Of a DNA stretch of 64,000 nt, positions 1-15,798 are shown in pieces; position 1 is the first letter of the stretch; each line of letters starts with the position of its first letter. Position numbers and translations under genes: made by a program. Below the pieces are notes generated by a model. The model was given only the letters and a program-made list of their open reading frames with translations, was not told the DNA's origin and searched no databases. This DNA is from Crotophaga sulcirostris (lineage: Eukaryota; Chordata; Aves; Cuculiformes; Crotophagidae): NCBI GenBank assembly GCA_013397455.1, contig VYZB01000024.1, forward strand, positions 2,745,612-2,809,611, given 5' to 3'.

Positions 1-3000
1 AGAAATTATTTGTTGGATTAAGTTGTTAAGATTTTTGCTCCAGTTGACATTCTCTTCTGAAGTGTTTTAACTGCAGGTAGGTTAAGAGGCTTCCTGAAGT
101 AATTAATTTGTCTCTCTTTTCCTTTTGATTTTACAATAAAGACTAACTAGATTACAAGTCTTCAGTTTGGAAAAGGGAAGGCAATGAAAGTTACAATACT
201 GAGCTGTAAGATCATAAATAAGAAAGTGAAGGTCATTAAGCAATGCTTCTCCATTATTTCTTGCAACATGAGAGTTAGTTCAGTATTCAGGGATGTTAAC
301 AGCAGATTTAAAACCAAAAGAAGTAATTGCTTTCCTGTAAAATATACAGTTTAATTATGGGATTTATTTTTGCAGGCTATTTCAGTGGCCAAAATTATTA
401 ATATGTGGGTCCTTTGGCACTTACTAAACACAATAGCTCACATTTGACTTCTGGCTTACGAAGTCCTAATCCACTGGCTGGACATACCTCTATATATTTT
501 GTCTGTAAGCTACCACTGCTGCTCACTAGTAGAGACCTAAAAGTTGAGGAAAATGACCTTTGATGTGATGCTGGTGGGGGACTTCTTATATTCTTACGTT
601 TATGGCTGTTTATCTAATGGTTTATATCATGTTCTTTGTCTGTGTCAGGAGATGAAATAATGCTATTGTTACCCTGAGATCTAATCTAATATGTCTTTTC
701 ACAAAATATTAATAAAGATTAATTTAATACACATTTAGCAAAAAAAAAATTGAATTACACTGTAAAATTAAAAAATCTGTTGCATATCTAAGTTTCAACT
801 CTCCAGAAAACCGACACACCCATCTTACAATCAATGTTAAAATTTTCTCGTTTCCCACGTGTTTTGGGCACAGAACTTGTCACTAATTATGACAGGCATA
901 TAGCATGGTGTTAAGTGAAGTTACTGAATAATTTTCAGCTTGCTTCACACTTTCTGCTTTTAATTGAATCCACTTGACTCATTTGGAAAATCTAGATTCA
1001 AAGCTCTAGTACTGAAAATCGTATCACTACTAAGAAGCTGCAAATGAACCATACAACACGCTATTCACCTTAAATGCTATTACTAATGGACAAGTGGAAT
1101 GCCATTGATGGTTTGAATTTTCCCTTTTATCTACATTTGCATGCTTTTTCTCAAGGCTGCTAGTTGTTCATGACAGTTTTTCAGGCTACAGTAAAGAGCT
1201 ATGTACAGTAATCTTGGCAGTCCAAACACACTTCTAATATCTTCAGCCCTGTCTTGTGGATCAAGGATATCCTGGGCTTCCCTGGGCACTCTGAATGAGT
1301 ATCCCAGTGGAGACAGCTCAGCTTACACATGGTGCTGGTATTTGAAGAAGCAGCCCAGCATTTCTGAGTGTTTTCTGATGCACCATCCCCACTCCCAGAA
1401 CAGTGATGATACTGCTGGTGCTATAATTAATTGAGCACCAAACCTTTGAAAGAGAGGAGGTGAACAGCTATTCTTGTGGCTGCAAATTACTCCATAATTA
1501 CAACTTCTTGAAAGGTTTAGAAGTCACTGTCATGCTTACATGTGTTACTCTGTTTAGTCATGAGACACAGTCCCAGAGCTGAGTTCAGGTGGGCATCAAG
1601 GGTTCCCCAGCATCCCCAGGGTGGGATTCCCAAGGTGAAAGGAAACATCCACATGCCCCCGGACCCTCAAACAGTGGGAACCTGGGATGCAGGTAAAGTC
1701 TCCAAGTCATCTTCCTCTTCTTCCCATCCTGTTCTAGCATGCCACAGTTCCTTTTTGCATACAGTTTGAGGCGCCTGAATGTAAAACCATAGCCTATTTT
1801 TCTGCAACATAGGGCAAAGCAGCTTAACAGTGCAATTTCAGTGAAACACTATTGTTAGCAAGGGAATTTGGTACTTCAGCTGGGTCAGTTCTTGGACCTT
1901 TTCCACTGTCCTTTAATAAATGAGAGAATTTAAGCTGGTGATCAGCCCTAACTTCTGCCGGTTTTGCACAAAGATCTTCATCTATGAGGTCAACTAAAGT
2001 GATAACTTCATGTAAGAAACTACTTTTATGTATGCACTGAATTCTCAGCAGGAATTACAAATTATAATCAAAGTTTAATGTCTCTGAATAGGGAGCTGTT
2101 ATTGTGTCATATTACTTCTTCAGACTGCCGAATTTCTGCTACATGGGTATGGGCTCCACTCAAACGAAATATGAGCGTACTTAGAAAAAATATTATTAAC
2201 AAGGTAAGAACATTTATAAATATAAACCAGAAAAACTTAAAGATGTGTTGTATATGTTCCAAGCTAGTAAACTCAATCGTTGCCAATTAGGCTAAAGTGT
2301 ACCCAAGATAATATGCATGTACCCAAGAATAATGCAGTTATATCTCCATCCATCTCATTTGTCTTAGGATTTCACAAACTCTAATTTTGAACGTATTTCT
2401 GGCTCATGGGGCTGAGAGAAAAATAAAAATCTGTCCTGATTTCATCATCATACCATGTCTGTAGCAAGATGCATTACCAGCACATCCTATAGGAGCAGTA
2501 GTCAGACAAGAATTGCACAGGCTTTAGAAACAGTTTGAAGACAACACTAAAAAAAATGCAGCAGCGTATTTGGTGTGAAAGGGCTGCCCAACAGGTTGAT
2601 GAGTTTAGCTATATCCTCCAATAGAGGTCTTGTATTTTTGAAATACAAATATGAACTTTCTGGATGGACTGGAAGCAGTTTTGATTTACTCATTCAGCTT
2701 AATCTCACCTTCCATCAAAAATTACTGATATGAGAAAAAGACTATTGACTGCGTTTGGCTATGCTTACTCAGGTTGAATACTGTTTTATCCCACTGTTTT
2801 TCTCATTCATCTTGATTGACCTGCCCAAGAGATAAGTGAACTAGCATACAACAGTGCTGTACAAGCAGAAGGGGTGAAAATCAAAGTCAAGGATAAATTT
2901 GCAGACATAGTTTGTAAGCATAATATGCTATATCTTCTTAAAGTCAGAATTTTTTTCAATGAGTGGAATTACAACATCTTAGTCTTAAACATAGTCTCAC

Positions 3001-6000
3001 CTCCTCCTTCCTTGGCACAAATAGAGTATTGAGAAATCTTTTAAAAAAAAAAGGTAAACCCTGTTATTTTTCATGCCTGTTTGTAACACATAGATAGCAT
3101 GGTTCCTTTTCAGCTATATTCATGCAGTGAAGATCAATAATGCCATCAATTTCTAAAAGACATCTACCCATGAATGAAGGCAAATATTTGAATTCTTTCT
3201 AATGAGCACTGTGAGAAACATTTCTCTTTTATCTTCTCTGTACTCCTCTCTAAAAGTGTAGATGAATTCTGAGGAAAGATAATGAAAAAATTAGTTGGAC
3301 AATGCCGTTACAACAATGCCTTGCATTATCGAGTGACCCTAACTCCTTCGCTCAGCTCACAGCTGTGTATGTAGTTGTGGAACACGATCACAAGGAGGAG
3401 TTTTCAGATTCTGTTCCTCTAACTTCTCCTATCTGTTTGAGAAATGCACAAAAATCTTCCCGTGGAGCCTCTAAACTCTTAAAACACCACTTTCAACCCA
3501 GCGATGGTTACTATGTGGTCCCTCACTGCCCTGAAACCACTCACACAGTGATTCTCCCTGTACTGCCTGCCTGCATTTCATATTACAGGTAGTTTCCTTC
3601 AGGGAAAATCCTCTTTGTCTGTCAAAAAAAAAAAAAAGTATTGAAGTTATACTTTCTGTGAAAAAAGTTGGAGTGGGAGCAAAGACAGTGGGGGAACAAG
3701 GCAGAAGACAGAATGAGTTTATAAGTGTTACTCTGCAGTGGTACGTGTGTGTGTGTGATGCCTCCTACCATACAGCAGCTACAATGTGTACCAACACGAC
3801 CAGACCACTGCAGGCTCAAATATGGCTTTGCTCACTGCACAGCACTCAGTGTGTTTGCGTCTGGTTTTAGTATTCATTTAAAGTTTTCCAGCCCTCATGA
3901 TGAGAAGGTTACAAAGACCAGCCATGGAAACTTGTTTTAGACTGTATATACAGATTTATGAATAAAAAAAATTTCACAGTCACATCACTAGTAATGTATC
4001 TTATTTGTTCCACATTTGGGAAAAGATTCAAACTGTACAGGAGCAGAGGTTTGTTCCATGTTTCTATATACACAACATTAGAAATATTACTATCTAGAAG
4101 GCTTCAAAATCTTGGCTAAATGCATGGAAATCAAGAGTCTTATTTTAAATCTAGCTATTATTGAGAAACAGGTATCCAAGCTAGTAAATCAGCCTTTTAG
4201 TATGCCACAGCTTTATGGGTGGTTTATACTTTTTTTTTTTTTATTTTGGGGACCACTTTTTTCATTCATTAGCACAAATGGGTTAACAAGAATGGCCAAG
4301 CAGCTTGTGTCAGTCCTCCAAAGGCAGTCCTTCTAATTCATATCCGTTTCTTGTGCACTCAGCACAGAACTTCACTCCCTGTTGCCAGCAGGCAGATGAG
4401 CCTATTCTAAAATTACTGTAATTTTATGCAAAACTTGAGTAACTGTTATGAATAACTATCATAAGAGAAGCTTATTCAGTGCCTTTTATGAAACAAAAAT
4501 ATGTATACCTTAGCATCAACATATTTTTTGAGCTCTGCAGTACTGTTACAGTGCACAAAGTAAGTCCTTCAGGTCCTGGTCAGGCAGTAGGAGGTACCTC
4601 AGCAGAGACCTTAGCCTGCCTAGGGCATGGGTGCTGTTAAAGGGGCAGCAATGTGTGAAGGGGGTGGTCAAGAGGGAATCACAGGAGTAGAGAGTCCCTC
4701 AAGTGAGATAAATATAGTCTTGAACTCCTTTTTTCAATCAGAAACATTCTGATATTTTTGACCAGCCTGAGTATCATTTGCTTTGGGAACCTCACACGTG
4801 AATTTCAAAATTCAGTGTGTTTGTTCTTCAATGTTGCTAATCTGCATTACCAACAGAACTTCTGGCTTTGTTGATCACACCTTCTTTTTTCTTTCATTTC
4901 AAACTTTACAGTAGGTAAAGAAGCCTATGGAAAGTACAAATAACTTTTGATTTAATAAAGCATCAGTTGCTCTGAGAAATAACCAAGTCTGGAAGGAGCC
5001 CCCAGTGTCCTCTCCCAAAGCAGCTCAGCCACTTTTTTTTTTTTAACTAAGGTACATGGTATAGGAGTAGTCCAACAAAGCAGAGGAGTTTGAGAAGTCT
5101 CTGATTTTTCTAAATAGTCAGCATTGCCTGCCACCTTTAATCGTTAATTTGTTTCTACTTTTTTTCTGAAATGGACTGACAATTGACTTTGTAGCATACT
5201 CCCAAGAATATAGTCTCAAACTGTCGGCTAAAATGCAGGTGCATTTGACTGTGGATTTTTTGGGCATTTTCCATGCTACATTTAATCCCCTTATTATAGC
5301 TGAGCCCCAGAAAGGGGTTTTTTTGTTGTTGTTTCAAAAGAAACAGGAAGTTTCTGGTATTCAAACGGCAATAAGAAGACTTTTCAGAAATGATCCTCTT
5401 CAATGACTCATTGTGATAGATGCATAAGTGGATGATGTGTTAGTGTGAGAAACGGCAAGGGAAAAGGAGATTAGGGAAGATCTTCCATACTCTATTAACC
5501 ATCTGATAAATATTTTTGAAGTTTGCCTTACTTTCAATGTACTTCAGTCTGTACTCCGTATATTCTATGTACACTGCCATTTCTAACTTCTAAAACAATT
5601 TGGAAATAATATTTTTATACTAGTTCTTGATAAAGGTGGTCTCAGAGGTCATTTTTTTGAAAATCATTGGGTCTTTACCAAAACATTTATTGCTTTGCCA
5701 AGGTGCAGTCCCACATTTTTGAAGCAATTCTGCAACATGCTTTTCAGACTTGTCAAGCCACGTACCATCACTGAAGAGCAGAATGATATCTTCCTCATTC
5801 ACGAAGCTGAGCCTGAGGAACCAACTGCAGTAGTCTGCTTTGATTTGGTGGTTCTTTATTCAAAAGTCATGGCATCATGACTGAAACAATGCTTTCCCTC
5901 AGCTGTAAAACTACCTAGAAGTGACTGCTGTCCAACACTGAGAACTGGAAAGAAAGCAGAGGTTTTCAGATAAAAAAGCCTCCTTGGAAACCCTGAACAT

Positions 6001-8756
6001 CCTGACCAGGTGTTGAGGGATGCAGAGAGATCTATAATTCAGAGACAATGTCTGAAAACCTCTGACATAAGATTGTCCAAGGAGACTTTCAGAAACCCAA
6101 GAAGGATTTTTCAAGCAAATGCATAGATATAAATCTGAGACATTTGTTCTCTACTGTAAACGACTGCAGGGAGTCCATTCTTTCTGAGTGGAAAAAATGG
6201 AGCTGACCATTTTTTTGTGTTTTGGGGGTTTTTCTTTTGGTTTCTCTTTTATTTTTCTCACACCAGGATGAATAATGCTTCCTGGTGATTCTGTAGTAGA
6301 AACTCTGTGCCAGCAGGGAGATGAGAAAGGTGAAGTCAGACACGGACAGAGGAACAGACTTGTCTTTACCCAACTGTCTCCTTTACTGTGTTTATCAGTC
6401 ATACAGCAGTGTGAGCCACCTTACTCGCAGCAAACATTTAAATCAACATTAGGGCTTTATAGCAGGACTATTCCATGTCAAACTCCATCACTTTTCCAGA
6501 TATTGCTTAATAATTTTACACATTTCTAAAGCAGCTCTTAAACAATTATATTGACCTTTATCTACAGGATGTAGATGCTGGAAAATAGAATGAAATGACT
6601 GAAGGATGGAGAAGACAAGTTGCGAGATTGATTCCTCCTAATGCTGAGTTATGAGAGAAGTGCTGAACAGCTGATACTCAGTGTGGTTTCAATTAGTGCT
6701 TGACTAATAATGTTCAGCTGAAAAAATGATGGAGATCTATTGAGGAATGTGAGGTGCTCAGTCAGCTGCAATCCTTGTGCAGGGGAGGATTGAGGGTAAA
6801 ATTTATCCTCTGGATCCACAGCTCGCTTCAGGAGACTTAATCTCTGGGAACATCCTTCCCCAAATGTCATCCATTGTTAGTAAACAGTCCAAAGGCAGAG
6901 CTGTTTGCTGTGCTTGGTCATTGATCTGCAACTCTATGGGGCAGCTGGCAAGATTTAGAGAGGAATGGGGCAGCCTGAGCACTGAGAAATTGGTCTCAAG
7001 CAGGAGGAGCAGTGGGGACACTACAAGATCTGACTAGTGTACCACATAGCCTGGCATGTACTTTGGTTGGTGAAAAGCTTTCTCTCAAAATTGATTTTGA
7101 TGTGAAATTCAGGTTTCAAAAAAACAGTATTCTTGTAAGTACTGCCCATTTTCTGCAGGAAGCTTTGATATCTTTATTGCTAAAAAGAAAAACGTAGAGG
7201 TTTCCATTTTCTGCCAAAAATATGCCTAGAATCTAACTTTCTGGTATTTTTTTACTGAAAAAATAATTTTCCAATGGGGGAAAAAAAAAAGAGATATGTT
7301 TGCAAATTTTTTTTTCTGCTGTCTACTTGTATTCTATCCTATACAAGGAAAAAGTGGTTTCAAGGTGTGTATGCCTATGAGTAAAATTAAGATCGTTGCA
7401 AAGCTGGAGAAATAGAGTTTATCTTATTTACGAATAAGGCAGTATTTTTGCAAAAAAAAATGCTCTTCCTTAGGTTCTATTAAACACAATGATATTGCCT
7501 GCAACTGTGTTACCACTAACGGTTTGGATTACTTTTCTTGGTAATACACTTCCCATTTTCCCTTAACCTTTAGACAACTGCATTACACATTGTCTTTTTA
7601 GAAGAAGTTATTTAGTTGCTGGGTAGAATGGCTGCAGTGTTCTCTTGTAAATTTTCCATATATAGAAAATGAACCCATCAGATTCTGGTCTGCTTTGTCT
7701 CCCTGTCTAAATATACATTATTTTTAATTTTTTCACTTTTTTACTATCAGGAGATCCAGGAGGCTTAAAGTCCTTTACCCACAAAGCAAGTGTGGATTTC
7801 TATGCACAGCAAGTTTCAGCAAGAGTTGCTGGTGGCCAGGCCCTTGCATGCATGTCATTAAGGCTTAGAGTACACTGGAAGTGCTGTAGCAGTTTTGGTG
7901 ATCAACCACAAAGCTGTGGGGAGATCAGCTGAGATCAGGTCTTCCATATTTTGGAAGCATTTCACCTACTTTTTTCCATACTCACTGCATATTTTCTTAC
8001 CTTTCCCCCTTACTTCCACCTCATTGCTGCCCTGTGATGCCTCCTTCAATAGCTTTCCTGTTCCTGTTTCCTGTTTCCTGCTTTCCTACCCGCAGGACCT
8101 AATGCCTTCATGAACTTTTCTCTCCCTCCATCACCACGGAGGGCACCAGGCAGCTGCAGGCCCCTAATCACACAGCCAAGGGAGAAACATATTAAGAGTT
8201 CCCAGTTTTACATATAGGAAATCAGACAGAACTATGACATCTAACCACAAATATTGCTCCTACACAGTCAGTCTGTGAAATAAGTGTGCAAACCTGATTC
8301 AGGGAAAAGGACAGACTAAATGAATCCTTACAGTCTTAAATGCAATCCTAGGATCCCAGGTGAGTGTTTCTCAGTTCCCCCACCTCAAAAGTCTAAAATC
8401 CTAAAAACATGCTAGCAGCCTCAGTTTACACAAGATACCTCTCTGGAATTGCCTTTGGGAAAAAAGCAAGCAGAAACAGTCCTTTCTAACTACAGAGAGT
8501 TATCTTTTCTAGCTTCCTATCTGAGGGCTGCATAGCAGTGTGATGCTCTTTGCTGTGTGTTCTGTGTTTTGTAATTACACCATCTGAGAAAAAAAAATGC
8601 AGTGGTGAAATCAGGAGTAGGCAAAGCACACACTGCCTCTGATACAGCGTTCTGGAGAGGATTGAAAAAGAAATAAAAATCCAGTGTATTAATGAAAAAC
8701 GTCACAAGTGTGGCCCAAGCGAAATACACTGACAAACAGCCCTTTGATGGGCTATG
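1..8756. other. AT-rich intergenic sequence, no gene recognised
   Basis: Short ORFs only (102 codons or fewer), with no domain signature, codon periodicity or exon chain that I can support. Contains short homopolymer runs and a (GT)n run near 3744-3757. Parts may be old unrecognised repeats. Confidence 0.6.
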
Positions 8757-8958
8757 CATTTCTTGCTTTGTAAATTCTTTTTTAATTATTGCTATTATTA
8801 TTTTTTCTTCCTTTGCTGCTCTATTCAGCTGTCATTATCCCAAGTCATGAGTTTTACCTTTCTTTTTCTGATTCTCCTCCCCATCCCAGCAGGGGGAGAG
8901 AGAGTAAGCCAGAGACCACATGGTACTTAGTTGCCAGCTGGGGCTAAACCAGTTGTCT
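8757..8958 (+). mobile_element. Fragment of an avian endogenous retrovirus LTR (3' part), plus orientation
   Basis: The stretch ending TTAGTTGCCAGCTGGGGCTA then AACCA (8928-8952), preceded by a CCCATCCCAGCAGGGGGAGA-type segment and a CATGAGTTTT segment (8847-8856), matches my recollection of the last part of a very common avian ERV LTR, read towards its U5 end. The upstream U3 with its TATA box is not recognisable, so the copy is 5'-truncated and diverged. No internal viral gene adjoins it. The family assignment is from memory; comparison with an avian repeat library would settle it. Confidence 0.6.
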
Positions 8959-11900
8959 TCCCTTGTCTCCTCTAACAGAAAGATTCTCTGAACTCTCAAC
9001 CATGCTGAGGATATTAAGGACATCCAAATGATCATCCTTTTCATAGGTGCAGGTAGGACCTCAGTGCTCCAGCACATGGTGTTTGCTAATAGTTTTATGC
9101 TGCATGTACTGTAATCACCTGGAAAAGGCTGAGTAATAATCATCAGTGCAGTTTATGGGATCAGTCCTATAGCCTGGAAAATTAAATATATTTGCTGCCT
9201 CGATGACTCAGTTAAGCCAGAGCTGCTGACCTTCTACTGCACCATGATGCTTGAACCCTGGACTACTATCAGGAATATGAGCAGAAAAAGGAAGCTTCAC
9301 ATCCTTAAAGTTATCTATGAGGCTGGATGTAGTGTGAGCTTAAGATAACTGACAGTTTCTGATGCTACTTGAACATTACACAAGGATATCTCTGCATTGA
9401 CTTAAAACTGAATGCAAGGCCAAGCAGTAACGGTTCAAAAAGTTGTTTATTCTTGACATGACACAGGACTGGAAATATAATGTAATTCCATAAAAATAGA
9501 TGGTTTGTAGCATTTCAATGTGTTTAAATGATATTATGTCTGAAGATACATTCCTTTGGTATACACACAATCCATGATTCTGTCCCGTGAATGGCGTGAT
9601 TTAAAGTTTTACCATTATTTATATTTTAAGATTTCTACCATAAAAACATAGTATTAAAGGCTGTAGGGATTATTTACATCTTCCACAAATTTTGTACTTT
9701 CTTTTCTATTGAAGGCGTATTTCTCCCTGTCCTGTTTGTTGGAACCAAATGCCACTGTGCATTTGATTTTATCTTCATTGCACTTCAGTCCCAGTTTTCT
9801 CATAATGTTCTTCAAGTCTTCACTTCCTCTTCACAGGATTACAAAAGCAGCATCTACATGTGCAAAAATTGGGTATTTTGAGATATTATCAGAGTATTGT
9901 GCTGTAACTGTACTACCCTCTCCTGAAAGACATAAACCAACACATAAACCAGTGTTAATGTATTGCCCCAAGTCTCAAAAATGTGACAGATGCAATTCCA
10001 TATTTTCTACACCATATTATGCACTCCCAACATGCAGTTACACCATTCTTATCATTACACCAGGTTTTCCACCTGCTTTCATTTCCACTCAGGCACCATC
10101 TTAAAGATGTAGGAATATCATACAGCCATTCTAATCATCTTGGTATTTTTTCTTCTCTGGTAATGGCAAAATGAAAACAGCTGATTCATAGAAGATATAC
10201 TTTTCCAGAACATAAGTTTCATACATATCCTCAGTAAAAGGAAGGTGATGATGAAAAAATACCAGTAACAGGGTACTATTTGCCATAATGAGTGGGAAAA
10301 TAAGGGTGTTGTTCTTTCCGATTTGTTCTGTTTTTCCCAAATAGCAATCTGACTGCGTGCTTTCATTCTGTTGGAATTCTTTTTCAAATCTCCAAATAAT
10401 GAAAAAGAATTGTCATGTTTTTTCCCATTTCTAATAATTTAGTGGCAACATTATCAGCACCTGGTGTGCAGTTGTTCCTCAGCTCCTGATTGTCTCTCGA
10501 ATCACTTCAAAATTTAATTCTTTCACAAATAGCTCATGTGTCTGGGAGACAGACTTTTATTCACTATTAACCATCTCTCTGTAGTGGATACATAAAAGTA
10601 CTCTTCCTTCTTCTGTAATTGAGTTTTTTATAACGAAATGTTTTCCTTATTTGTCCTTTATCAGACACGGATGTGGTTAATATCCTCTCTTCTGTGCATC
10701 GATACCCTTATAAAATGTGTTTGTTTTACTAATCTTGCTAGCCTGTTTCATCTTTTTCCTCAAGCCATGAAAGTATTGCCTTTCTCTTTATACTGCTGGT
10801 CTCATGACTTTCCCTCTGGCTTCAGAGTGTTTCTAACCCAGAGTACAATTCTGATTCTGAAGGCTACAGATTTGCTGCATGGCAGTCTCAGTTGTTTTCA
10901 TTCAATCTTTACTACACCATTCTTTTTCCATTATTTTCTGATTTAGTCCTATGATCTGTTCAATGCTTTCTCTACCATCTCTCTGCAGGTGTTACACTTC
11001 GTATCAATTTTCTCATAAACACCACAAAATCCTTTGGAGACTCCAAGCACTTTTAACTACTGACCATAATTCCTGTCTATATTCTGGATTCCCCAAGATA
11101 TTCTATATGATCTGTGTGTCTCATCTGCTTTATTTCATTTTGCTCAGTTCTTGCTTGAAGGAAATCATTTTCTTACAGTACCTGCAGCCATCTACCCTTT
11201 GCTTTCCAGTCCTGGGTGTCGCTTCTACGACTTGAATACTCCACTACAATGTGCAATCTGATTGATACCAAACTGTTTTGAGGTATTCACATGTGCTTTT
11301 GAATATCCACATGAGTAAACAACGTGACTTTCACAACCACATCCTTGCACTGTGCAAGTGGCATTTGAGTACTATTAATTCTGCCTTTAATACTTTTGTT
11401 TGGATCCCATGCACCTTTCTTCCCTTCCTTAGGATATCAATCATCCAGGAAAATACTGGCAACTGAAATAATCTTCTCTTTAGTTCTTCAGAGAACCCAT
11501 CTTCTATTCTATGGTCAGTGAGCTTCATCAGAATGAGAAAAGTATTTTCCTGGTAGCTTCCTTTAAACCACAGACAGGAGTGCAGAGAGGACTGCAAACC
11601 TTGTTGCTGCTGACAACTTAGTATCACTGGTAAGTCAGGTCCTGTTCATGCTTCATCGTTACTCTTCCATTCCAAAATAGTGCCAAACTCCCAATTTCAA
11701 GAGATATTTCTTCTAGTCCTCTTGGTTATTTCATGACTGGTATAATCAAACAGTTAAAACGTTCCTGGTTTATGTAAAGTCAAAATGCTAGATATTTCCA
11801 ATCCCCAGTAGTATTTCTACAGACCAGGTTATTCAGTACAAAAGATAACATCAATATCTGAAGCTTTCATTTTTTTCCAATTTCACCTTTTACCGGTGAA

Positions 11901-14900
11901 GGGACTAACAATGTGCACAACAGCCAGTTTGCAGGAATTATTTCCATAGACTAATCATTATTCTTTTATATATCTGACCTGGTATACCTGCTAGAATATT
12001 AAGAATAGGGAATAGGTATTGGTAACCAAAAGTCTATCTAAGGACTATTGCAAACATAGGCTAGGACATGGTTTCTTTACTAACTGGAGAACTAATTCAT
12101 TCTGTAATGTAATAAGTATTAGAATTCTAAAGAGCAAAACTTAAACAGGAAAACACCTAAGAGAGCTCAAAGTGTAAAGATAAACAAATTTAAAGCAAAT
12201 AATAAGAAAACATCACATTTATTAAATTTGAGAAAACAAAATTTAATTGTAATTTCGTCGTTTCAGATCATATTTAAAGTCAGACAGTGTTAAGAATAAA
12301 ATAAAGTCCATGAGTAATTCATAATGGCTGAAAGTACTACATTCACCTAGGAAACCAAACCTAAAGCTTCGATGTCTTAAAGTTAATGGGAGTTTCTGTT
12401 CTGAGCTTATTAAAAATTATGTTTAACACTAACAGGGTGATGATCTAAGCAAGTACCCTGGACACTTGCACGGAGTGTGGCTTCAGTGGAAGCCTGCCAA
12501 GGAAGGGGAGTTCAGAGGGGAGTTTGAGAACTCTGTACCTGTGAGCATGTGGTTTTTGAACACTGTTGACTGGTCCTGCAGATTCCTCCACAGCTCCCAA
12601 CAGCACTAAGGAAAGACAGGCATGTTTCCTCACCTCACTTTGTGTCCTGGTGGTGGCATGCATGGGAAGAGAGGCCTCCTGGTGTCTTTGAGAGCTCTTT
12701 GGAGCATCTCTCTAAATGGACAAGGTATGACATGAAATAGCCAATAAAAAAAAAAAAATAAAGCTTTATATCTGGAATATATTCAGCAAAGAAAGACCAG
12801 AAGTCAGATAGATTTCTGGCCAGAGACCAGCGTAGGATGAGGCACTCCCTTTCAAAGGGACCAGCAAACCAAACATGTTTTCTCTTGCATTAAAGCACTG
12901 TACACCAAACCCTGGAAGCCGCATAAGTTTTCTGAGGTTCCTTTGGGAATCATTGATGCAGTTTGGTTGCAGGATCTGTGAAATACCCACACCACCTCCA
13001 GTTGAGCCTTCAGCTCAGCAACGAGCCAGTGAAGCCAGACTGAGAGGGCCAGGGAGAACCTGCCTAGCAGGGCTGAGCAGCCTCTGGAGGCCCCTCGCTC
13101 TCCGATGTTTCTTCTGGGCTGACACCTGCTGGTGCCCGCTGGCTCTTCCAGGTGACAGAACTGTCGCGGCCAACAAGCCTCGAAAACGAAGAATAATTGC
13201 ATGGAGAAAAAAAAGCCCAGCAAAACTTCAAACCAACACTTATTTCCCCCTGGAAAGCCCTTCTTAGTTCTCTAACTAGAACCAGCGCACATGACGCTGA
13301 AGAAAGAGTGGTTAGAGGATAATAAGAGTTTGTGGACCAGCTGAGCCAAATTTTTTTGCAGAGGACTTTTCTCAGTGATTTGAGCATCAGGTTTAGCTGA
13401 TGTGACACCCTGTCACTGCTGTTTGGTTGGGGAATTGTTAGTGATGTTAAATGATAGTCATATTATTCTAGCATGATTTGAGTGTGATGCTTCAAGTCAA
13501 GGATTGAAAAGTTAATATTTAGGAGATGAAAAACTACAAAACATTCTGTTTTTTTCCTCTCCTAGTGAAATAATCTAAAAGATTTTATAATTTTTGCTAA
13601 CATATCTATTTTAAGGGACTATATAAAAAAGGCAGAGTTCTGATGACTTGGTCTCACAGAGCAGAAGTCATCCTTCACTCCACATCATCAGAGAGACTCT
13701 GCCTATGTATCTAATTTTACACTACTGGGGAAGCCACTGGAAAATAAACAGAGAAGCATCCTTGTATTTATTTTTTTTTAGTAAGGCTTACAAATTTCTG
13801 TTCTGTTCCTATCCATGAACAGGCACTAGAGAGTAAACACTTTCCTTAAGGCAGCATTAATTACAAATTTAAAAAGATTAAAAAAAAAAATAAAAAATGC
13901 TGATTCTTGAAAACATTGTCTGAAAGACAGAGGAACCTTCCTATATCTTTACTTTCCATTAAGTTGCAATTCTTCTGAGTAGAGGCAAATTCTAACAATG
14001 CTCTTCCTGACAAGTTAAGCCCAAATGTAACCCTATATATGAAAGTTCAGGCTAAAACACTGCATGTCAACACAGCCAGCTCACCAGGAGGTTGTGGGTC
14101 TCGTGTTTACGTGACATTAAATCCAAGTGTAGCCCAAGCTCTCCGCTGGCGGGTGCAAACCCTCCGTTTTGCTCCTCACCTCCTTTCCCCTCCACCTATT
14201 ATGTCACTTTTCCATTTAGACTGTAAACTCTTCACTACAGGGAATCTCCTTCATGGCTCCATCTGCTTATTGCCAGGGCAAAGGATTCCCAGTCCCAGGA
14301 TGGGTCTCTAGGTGCTGCTGTAACACCAATAATAATAAATGCCTCTATGATTATTTTTCCAGATAGTAAATCAGTACCAGAACTCCCTGGTGTCTGTGGC
14401 TCCTCTGAAACTGATGGACAGAAATGTCATAGTTTTGGTTGATAGTGGTTCTGACACTGCAGAGCTGGTGTCTAACCCATGCCATATCCCACCGGCATGC
14501 CCAGCTCCCTTCACCTGTACTGGGGCAAGAGGAGGGTCTGCCTGCCCCAGGACTTACAGCCAATGTTTCAAGTCATTAACCCCTTGACCAAGCAGAAGCA
14601 TGGCATGTCTATTGCCCGTTTAGATTAGTGTATCAGGAATTTTGCCTGAAATGTGGCCTCTCCCCACATCTGTTCCCATTTCTCTGAAACTGGCAGGTTC
14701 CCTTGAACTTACTGTCTGAGGTAAAAAAAAAAAAGCTTATTTCCATCAGCTTACCATGAATTTGTCACCTCAGCAGTGTCAGGAAGAGCAGTGAGTGCTG
14801 ACCTCTTAGACCAGAATGTGATACAAAAACCAGCCATTATATCCTAATGAGATGAGGTAGGCCAAATGTCTCCAGAATGGATTCTGCCTTCACTTATAAT

Positions 14901-15798
14901 ATGCACACCTGGCATCTCAGCGCTTGTGCACTCTCAACATTATAATTGGAAAATGGCTAATACAGCTCACCTCCTCCTGTGACTTCATGGTTTAAGTAGT
15001 TGCAAATTTTCTATAGGGTCCCTCTGCCACCCATTTACTTTTTTAATGCTAAATGTATTGTGGAGCTGGAGAAAAATAAATAAAAAGAGAGATACAGTGT
15101 GACCCTAACTAGACAAGGAAAAGCACATATTTGGTTTCCAAGGATGCATTTCTCTCTCTACCTTTTAATGAAGTTAAAACATCTCACCTGCCTTTGTAGA
15201 AGTACTTTGAGACCAATGGAGAAAAATAGAATATACAGTCAGTTATTATTAGTAGTATACCTATTGTTATTATTACTATTATGTCCCTTGGTAGACTTTT
15301 TAAACCACTGTTAAAATACAACCTTCTGAGCCCGCTCCGCTTTGATGACCAGCTATCTAGCTCACCCAAACAGCATTGCACAAAATTATATCAAAGAGTA
15401 GATGGTGTTTTATGCTGTTACTCTAAGGATACATTTCGAAAAAAGTAAACACAATGCCTGGAAGTGACACATACACATAGTAACAGCCAGTTTGAATTCC
15501 ACTCACATAACATGGAGGTTTTAGTTCATGACATTAAAATTAAAGCAGACTATGGAGACTCTCAGTTCAAAGAGAAAATATAATCACTGTCATGTAAGAA
15601 GTGGTCAGTGGAAACCAATGAAAACTAGAGGTGCTTATTACTTCTTGCTGTTTAGGGCAGACTGTGTACGACAGGGGAGACTGTGGAGGTGTTAAGATGC
15701 TCATATGAGCAATTAATTTATAGAAATATCTCTGAGGTCAAAGCTCACCATAAGACTTTTTGTTATTGTGGATGGAACACAAAACCTAAAGAAGCCAG

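Noticed and set aside
12852..13408. Overlapping frames of 114-130 codons on both strands
   Set aside because: No domain, splice context or codon bias; explained by a locally GC-richer composition with fewer stops.
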